Positions 7,156 to 9,924 of a stretch of 9,924 nt of DNA are shown here, one piece after another. The notes beneath the pieces are model-generated. The model saw only the letters and a program-made list of their open reading frames with translations. It was not told where the DNA came from and did not search any database. Positions within the stretch are counted from its first letter, which is position 1. The number at the start of each line of letters is the position of its first letter. Where the stretch lies: positions 1-9,924 of the forward strand of contig JAUVXQ010000034.1 of NCBI GenBank assembly GCA_030603505.1, written 5' to 3'. Source of the DNA: Candidatus Heimdallarchaeota archaeon (GTDB lineage Archaea > Asgardarchaeota > Heimdallarchaeia > Heimdallarchaeales > Heimdallarchaeaceae). The position numbers were made by a program, and so were the translations under genes.

Positions 7156-7377
7156 ATGAGTCTACTAGATTTAATTGAAGAAGAACTCAAATACAAGGAT
7201 ACAAGAATTTTCTACCATAAAAATGGTGAAATAATAGAATATGGTGATTCAGTTTTCAAAATCAGATTATACTCTAATCCCGAAAAACTGATTATTACTA
7301 CTTCAATTGAACGAGCATTTAAAATATTGAATTATGAAGAGATCCAAAGAAAAATAGGAGATAAGTGTGACATTTAA
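7156..7377 (+). CDS. Small protein of unknown function (73 aa)
   Basis: I do not recognise this protein. It begins MSLLDLIEEELKYKDTRIF and contains an acidic N-terminal helix (about 3-12). A likely beta-hairpin region (18-50, with the turn KNGEIIEYGDSVFKI) follows, then a short strand (LIITTS) and a C-terminal helix (about 52-68). There is no signal peptide, membrane segment or metal-binding cluster, so it should be a small soluble cytoplasmic protein. Support for coding: its own TATA-like box, an ATG with no competing start, amino-acid use and codon choice like the neighbouring genes, and a position that fills the gap between a terminator and the convergent aminotransferase gene (6 bases away at the 3' ends). 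It could be a lineage-specific gene. Confidence 0.6.
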   Translation: MSLLDLIEEELKYKDTRIFYHKNGEIIEYGDSVFKIRLYSNPEKLIITTSIERAFKILNYEEIQRKIGDKCDI

Positions 7378-7383
7378 AAGAAA

Positions 7384-8631
7384 TCAAATTTCACTGAAAA
7401 CTTTCTCTATTACACCTAAAGCCCATTCAAGCTCTTTCTTTGTTACAATTAACGGTGGAATAAAACGTATTGAAAATTCATGTGTCTCCTTTGCCAATAA
7501 GCCAACTGGTTCATTGTTCTTCATTGCTTCTGTATACGGACGAGATTTTGAATCCAGTTCAATTGCAACTAATAATCCTCTACCTCTAACTTCTTTGATT
7601 TTATCTGGGTGTTTAGCTTGAATACGTTTTAAACCCTTTATAAAATATGAACCTAAAATTTGTGCTCTTTCAGAGAAATCTTCTTTTTCAATTAGATCAA
7701 CAACAGCTTCTAAAACAGCCATACCTAAACTATTACCACCCCATGTCGAGCCATGAGATCCTGGGGTTAAAACATCCATTATTTCCCAGCTTGATAATAC
7801 CCCTGATACAGGATATATTCCTCCTCCTACAGCTTTTGCTACTAAAGTCATATCAGGTTTGACACTCTCAAAATCGCAAGCAAGTAGATTACCAGTTCTG
7901 CAAAAACCTGTCTGTATTTCATCGGCTATCATCAAGATGTTTTCTTTTTTGCATACTTTTTGTACTTTCTTAATGTATCCCTCTGGAGGAATAATAACGC
8001 CTGCTTCTCCTTGGATAGGTTCAAACAAGAATGCAACAGTGTTTTTTGTGATGGCTTTCTTTAAAGCATCAATATTACCAAAAGGAATGACTTTGAAACC
8101 TGGGGTTATTGGACCAAAACCGTCTTTTGCCTGAGGATCTGTTGAAAATCCTACTATTGTGATTGTTCGACCATGAAAATTATCCTCACATACAATAATC
8201 TCTGCTTTATTTTCTGCTACGCCTTTCTTCTCATATCCCCATCTTCTAGCTATTTTCAAAGCTGACTCTACTGCTTCTGCACCAGTATTCATAGGAAGAA
8301 ATGCTTCATAGTCTGTTAGTTCGCAGAGTTTTTTAGCTGCTTCTCCCATTGAATCATTGCAAAAAGCTCTAGATGTCAAGACAACTTTGCCCAATTGCTT
8401 TTTCAAAGCCCTAACGAGTTTTGGGTGTCTATGACCAAAATTTTGTGATGAATAAGCTGAAAGACAGTCAAGATATTTTTTTCCATCAACATCTTTGACC
8501 CAAGCACCTTTTGCTTTTCTAATAACAACAGAGATTGGGTTATAATTGTGAGCAGTCCATTTAGCATCAAGATCGAGATAAAATTTCGATTTGTTTTTGT
8601 CATTTTGCGCCATCAAAATCACTGATTCCAT
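7384..8631 (-). CDS. rocD: Ornithine--oxo-acid aminotransferase (class III, PLP-dependent)
   Basis: This 415-aa cytosolic enzyme should move the delta-amino group of ornithine to 2-oxoglutarate, giving glutamate semialdehyde (and so pyrroline-5-carboxylate) and linking arginine/ornithine to proline and glutamate. PLP residues are present: Lys266 (LVAKAVGGG) as the Schiff-base lysine, Asp237 in ADEIQTG, and Gly/Ala 117-118 in MNTGAEA. Ornithine-type rather than acetylornithine-type marks are the HNY tyrosine (Tyr30), LSAYSSQNFGH (57-67), LTSRAFCND (85-93), NFHGRT with Arg155, STDPQAKDGFGP (163-174) and the HGSTWGGN segment (293-300). Length matches the family. The ATG at 8631 is favoured over an in-frame ATG at 8613 because a TATA-like box lies 25 bases before it. 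The gene is divergent from the membrane-protein gene at 8750 and is monocistronic. Related class III enzymes acting on other omega-amines remain possible, but the motif match to ornithine aminotransferase is close. Confidence 0.92.
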   Translation of the reverse strand: MESVILMAQNDKNKSKFYLDLDAKWTAHNYNPISVVIRKAKGAWVKDVDGKKYLDCLSAYSSQNFGHRHPKLVRALKKQLGKVVLTSRAFCNDSMGEAAKKLCELTDYEAFLPMNTGAEAVESALKIARRWGYEKKGVAENKAEIIVCEDNFHGRTITIVGFSTDPQAKDGFGPITPGFKVIPFGNIDALKKAITKNTVAFLFEPIQGEAGVIIPPEGYIKKVQKVCKKENILMIADEIQTGFCRTGNLLACDFESVKPDMTLVAKAVGGGIYPVSGVLSSWEIMDVLTPGSHGSTWGGNSLGMAVLEAVVDLIEKEDFSERAQILGSYFIKGLKRIQAKHPDKIKEVRGRGLLVAIELDSKSRPYTEAMKNNEPVGLLAKETHEFSIRFIPPLIVTKKELEWALGVIEKVFSEI

Positions 8632-8650
8632 ATTCCTTTTTCATACTTGA

Positions 8651-8660
8651 TTTTTAAAAT
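8651..8660 (-). promoter_or_regulatory. TATA-like box for the ornithine aminotransferase gene
   Basis: On the minus strand this reads ATTTTAAAAA, centred about 25 bases before the ATG at 8631. That spacing predicts a leaderless or near-leaderless transcript and supports the upstream of the two possible Met starts. Confidence 0.5.
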
Positions 8661-8717
8661 TTTGGTGTGTACATTGATATCATTAAAAGAAAAAAATTCA
8701 GTAAAAAAATCGGAAAA

Positions 8718-8725
8718 CATTTAAG
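8718..8725 (+). promoter_or_regulatory. TATA-like box for the membrane protein gene
   Basis: ACATTTAAG-like sequence about 27 to 28 bases before the ATG at 8750, with no Shine-Dalgarno site next to that ATG. This fits a leaderless start and argues against the in-frame TTG at 8741, which would be too close to the box. The 118-base gap between 8631 and 8750 is a divergent promoter region. Confidence 0.5.
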
Positions 8726-8749
8726 AATTATCTTCTACAATTGATTTCA

Positions 8750-9715
8750 ATGTCAAAAAAGGAAGCAGATAAAACTAATGAAAAAATAAAACCTAAAAAA
8801 GAAAAGAAGCGAAACCGAAAAGAGTTCTGGAACAAGTTCTGGAGCAAAATTTGGAAAGGAGTAGTTTTATTTTTCAAAGGATTGTGGAAGTTTATTATTG
8901 GGATATTCAAATATATACTGTTCCCATTCTGGTATACAGGAGTTTTATTTGTCAAAACTTCAAAATTCCTGAAAAAACGAGGTGAAAATGCATTAACAGA
9001 CGAAGACAAGGGATATCTTTCAGTAATTCCTACGTTATTCTTTATGCTCAGTCTGTGCATTGTTATCATATTTCTCCTATTTTACCTTCAATTTTTCGAT
9101 GATGTAGTTGAAAAAATAACAGATGTTGGTTTTTGGGCGGCAGTAGGACAATTTTTCTTAACTATTGGAGAAGGAATTTGGTGGTTGTTAGGAGTTATCT
9201 TTGTAGATTTCCTTTGGTATATGATAATAGTCCCATTTGGAAACACCTTACAAGGACATCACTGGATATCAGCATTAATTCTACTTGTAGGAATTATTTT
9301 AATCTCTGGATTATCAATACTTCTCTATAACTTAGCTAAGACAAATAATTTTATGCGAAAAATAGGGCATGGAATCACAGTTGTAACTCTCTTCCCTAAG
9401 AAAATCCATGACAAAATACGTGAAGATGTAGTCTTAAAATATCTAATTGGTGAAAAACGCATCGAAACAAGATCAAAGAATTTCTTCTGGGTAACTGTCT
9501 TCATACAAACTCTCATAACATTTGTCTTCTTCATATTTGCGCTTGTATTGGGAATCTATAATTACGCAAAAGATATCTGGTCAGGGATTGAAGTTCTTCA
9601 ATTTTCTGTATATGCGTCACTTATACTCTTCCTTTTCGTAGGAATATTCTCTACATGGTTCTTTAATGCAGTCCTAGGAGTTTCAACAAAAGACTCTGAT
9701 CGATTCACAATATAA
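8750..9715 (+). CDS. Multi-pass membrane protein of unknown function (321 aa)
   Basis: I do not recognise a family. The N-terminus (about 1-25) is very rich in Lys, Glu and Arg and should be cytoplasmic. A stretch with tryptophan or phenylalanine roughly every fourth residue follows (FWNKFWSKIWKG, then FFKGLWKF; about 26-48), leading into a first hydrophobic segment (about 48-68). Further likely membrane helices lie near 92-115, 129-162 (one or two), 173-193, 247-270 and 286-308. A charged loop at about 197-245 (lysine/arginine rich) should be cytoplasmic. No catalytic or ion-binding motif is visible. The start at ATG 8750 is chosen from the TATA spacing. The gene diverges from ornithine aminotransferase, which might mean shared regulation but does not reveal function. 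T-rich sequence follows the stop codon. It is clearly coding; the function is open. Confidence 0.85.
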   Translation: MSKKEADKTNEKIKPKKEKKRNRKEFWNKFWSKIWKGVVLFFKGLWKFIIGIFKYILFPFWYTGVLFVKTSKFLKKRGENALTDEDKGYLSVIPTLFFMLSLCIVIIFLLFYLQFFDDVVEKITDVGFWAAVGQFFLTIGEGIWWLLGVIFVDFLWYMIIVPFGNTLQGHHWISALILLVGIILISGLSILLYNLAKTNNFMRKIGHGITVVTLFPKKIHDKIREDVVLKYLIGEKRIETRSKNFFWVTVFIQTLITFVFFIFALVLGIYNYAKDIWSGIEVLQFSVYASLILFLFVGIFSTWFFNAVLGVSTKDSDRFTI

Positions 9716-9717
9716 CA

Positions 9718-9754
9718 TCCTCTACTTTTTTCTTTTTCTTAACTGTTCTCTTAT
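9718..9754 (+). terminator. T-rich terminator region after the membrane protein gene
   Basis: Several T runs separated by C (CTACTTTTTTCTTTTTCTTA and on) follow directly after the stop codon at 9713-9715. Archaeal RNA polymerase can terminate at such T-tracts without a hairpin, and no stem is visible here. The next bases (9755-9839) contain no gene. Confidence 0.45.
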
Positions 9755-9760
9755 TTAGGT

Positions 9761-9788
9761 ATACATATTGCTAATACATATTTATTAG
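9761..9788. repeat. Two 9-base direct repeats overlapping a 6-base inverted repeat, possible regulatory site
   Basis: ATACATATT occurs at 9761-9769 and 9774-9782, a spacing of 13 bases. The second copy overlaps an inverted repeat CTAATA (9771-9776) / TATTAG (9783-9788) with a 6-base loop. The element lies about 20 to 45 bases upstream of the TATA-like box of the possible gene at 9840, where archaeal activators often bind. A binding role is inference, and short repeats are expected by chance in A+T-rich DNA. Confidence 0.25.
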
Positions 9789-9806
9789 TACTTCCGAATT
9801 AACGCA

Positions 9807-9815
9807 AAATTTTAG
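9807..9815 (+). promoter_or_regulatory. TATA-like box for a possible gene at 9840
   Basis: AAATTTTAG is centred about 29 bases before the ATG at 9840, within the range seen for the other leaderless genes in this window. Support is from position only. Confidence 0.3.
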
Positions 9816-9839
9816 GGTCAAAGTGCCGACAAAATTATT

Positions 9840-9924
9840 ATGAACAAAAACATACTAAGATGTTTAAAGAATCTTGTCCAGCAACTTAGACCCTGTAGAG
9901 AAGTAGTTGGAACTTCCTTAAAAA
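9840..9924 (+). CDS. Possible N-terminus of a protein, function unknown (cut by window edge)
   Basis: ATG 9840 opens a frame of 28 codons with no stop before the window ends. The peptide begins MNKNILRCLKNLVQQLRPC, a basic amphipathic helix with two cysteines. A TATA-like box 29 bases upstream fits the leaderless pattern of this window. The stretch is short, and one minus-strand frame is also open here, so the strand is not certain. No family can be suggested. Confidence 0.35.
   Translation, partial: MNKNILRCLKNLVQQLRPCREVVGTSLK

Noticed and set aside
7367..8134. Plus-strand open frames of 71-91 codons
   Set aside because: They are antisense to the ornithine aminotransferase gene, which shows full family motifs, and their peptides have no domain-like composition.
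9822..9924. Open minus-strand frame at the right edge
   Set aside because: It could be the 3' end of a gene entering from the right, but only about 30 codons are visible; the plus-strand ATG with a TATA-like box is slightly better supported.
1..9924. CRISPR arrays, insertion sequences, tRNA or rRNA genes
   Set aside because: I saw no regularly spaced repeats, no transposase frame, no terminal inverted repeats and no RNA-gene-like GC-rich stretch.

Overview
The window is A+T-rich and looks archaeal. Several genes have a TATA-like box centred about 25 to 30 bases before the ATG and no ribosome binding site, which is the layout of leaderless archaeal transcripts. Genes inside the one clear operon instead carry GAGG-type Shine-Dalgarno sites. 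Arginine is mostly AGA and the proteins are rich in Lys, Asn and Ile. An Asgard or similar low-GC archaeon would fit, but no phylogenetic marker in the window fixes the lineage.

Layout. At 1-132 (minus) is the N-terminus of an exported or membrane-anchored protein of unknown function. It diverges from a carbohydrate-type ABC importer operon at 257-5791 (plus): a family 1 solute-binding protein, a giant permease, and a MalK-like ATPase. The genes overlap by 8 bases (binding protein and permease) or are 1 base apart (permease and ATPase). Next is a monocistronic CaCA-family cation exchanger (5941-7068) followed by a hairpin with T-tracts, then a 73-aa orphan protein (7156-7377). That gene converges, 6 bases apart, on a minus-strand ornithine aminotransferase (7384-8631). 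The aminotransferase shares a divergent intergenic region with a plus-strand multi-pass membrane protein of unknown function (8750-9715). The last ~200 bases hold T-tracts, a short repeat/palindrome element and the possible start of another gene (9840 to the window end).

The most unusual part is the permease. It joins, in one polypeptide, a signal peptide, an extracellular fibronectin-III-like domain, a MalF-type permease unit, a middle block of about eight further hydrophobic segments, and a MalG-type permease unit. MalF and MalG are normally separate proteins, so with the MalK-like ATPase this would be a single-chain transmembrane domain. The natural start of this gene (ATG 1506, with a Shine-Dalgarno site) is out of frame with the rest. 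The break falls at a run of ten A residues, and removing one A restores an ideal signal peptide. This is either a homopolymer sequencing error or a slippage/frameshift site; the sequence alone cannot decide.

The importer should work as follows: the membrane-tethered binding protein captures a carbohydrate-like solute outside the cell, the fused permease forms the channel, and two copies of the ATPase bind its two EAA loops. No glycoside hydrolase, sugar kinase or transcription factor lies nearby, so the substrate cannot be named. The remaining genes (cation exchanger, ornithine aminotransferase, two orphans) appear to be separate units.
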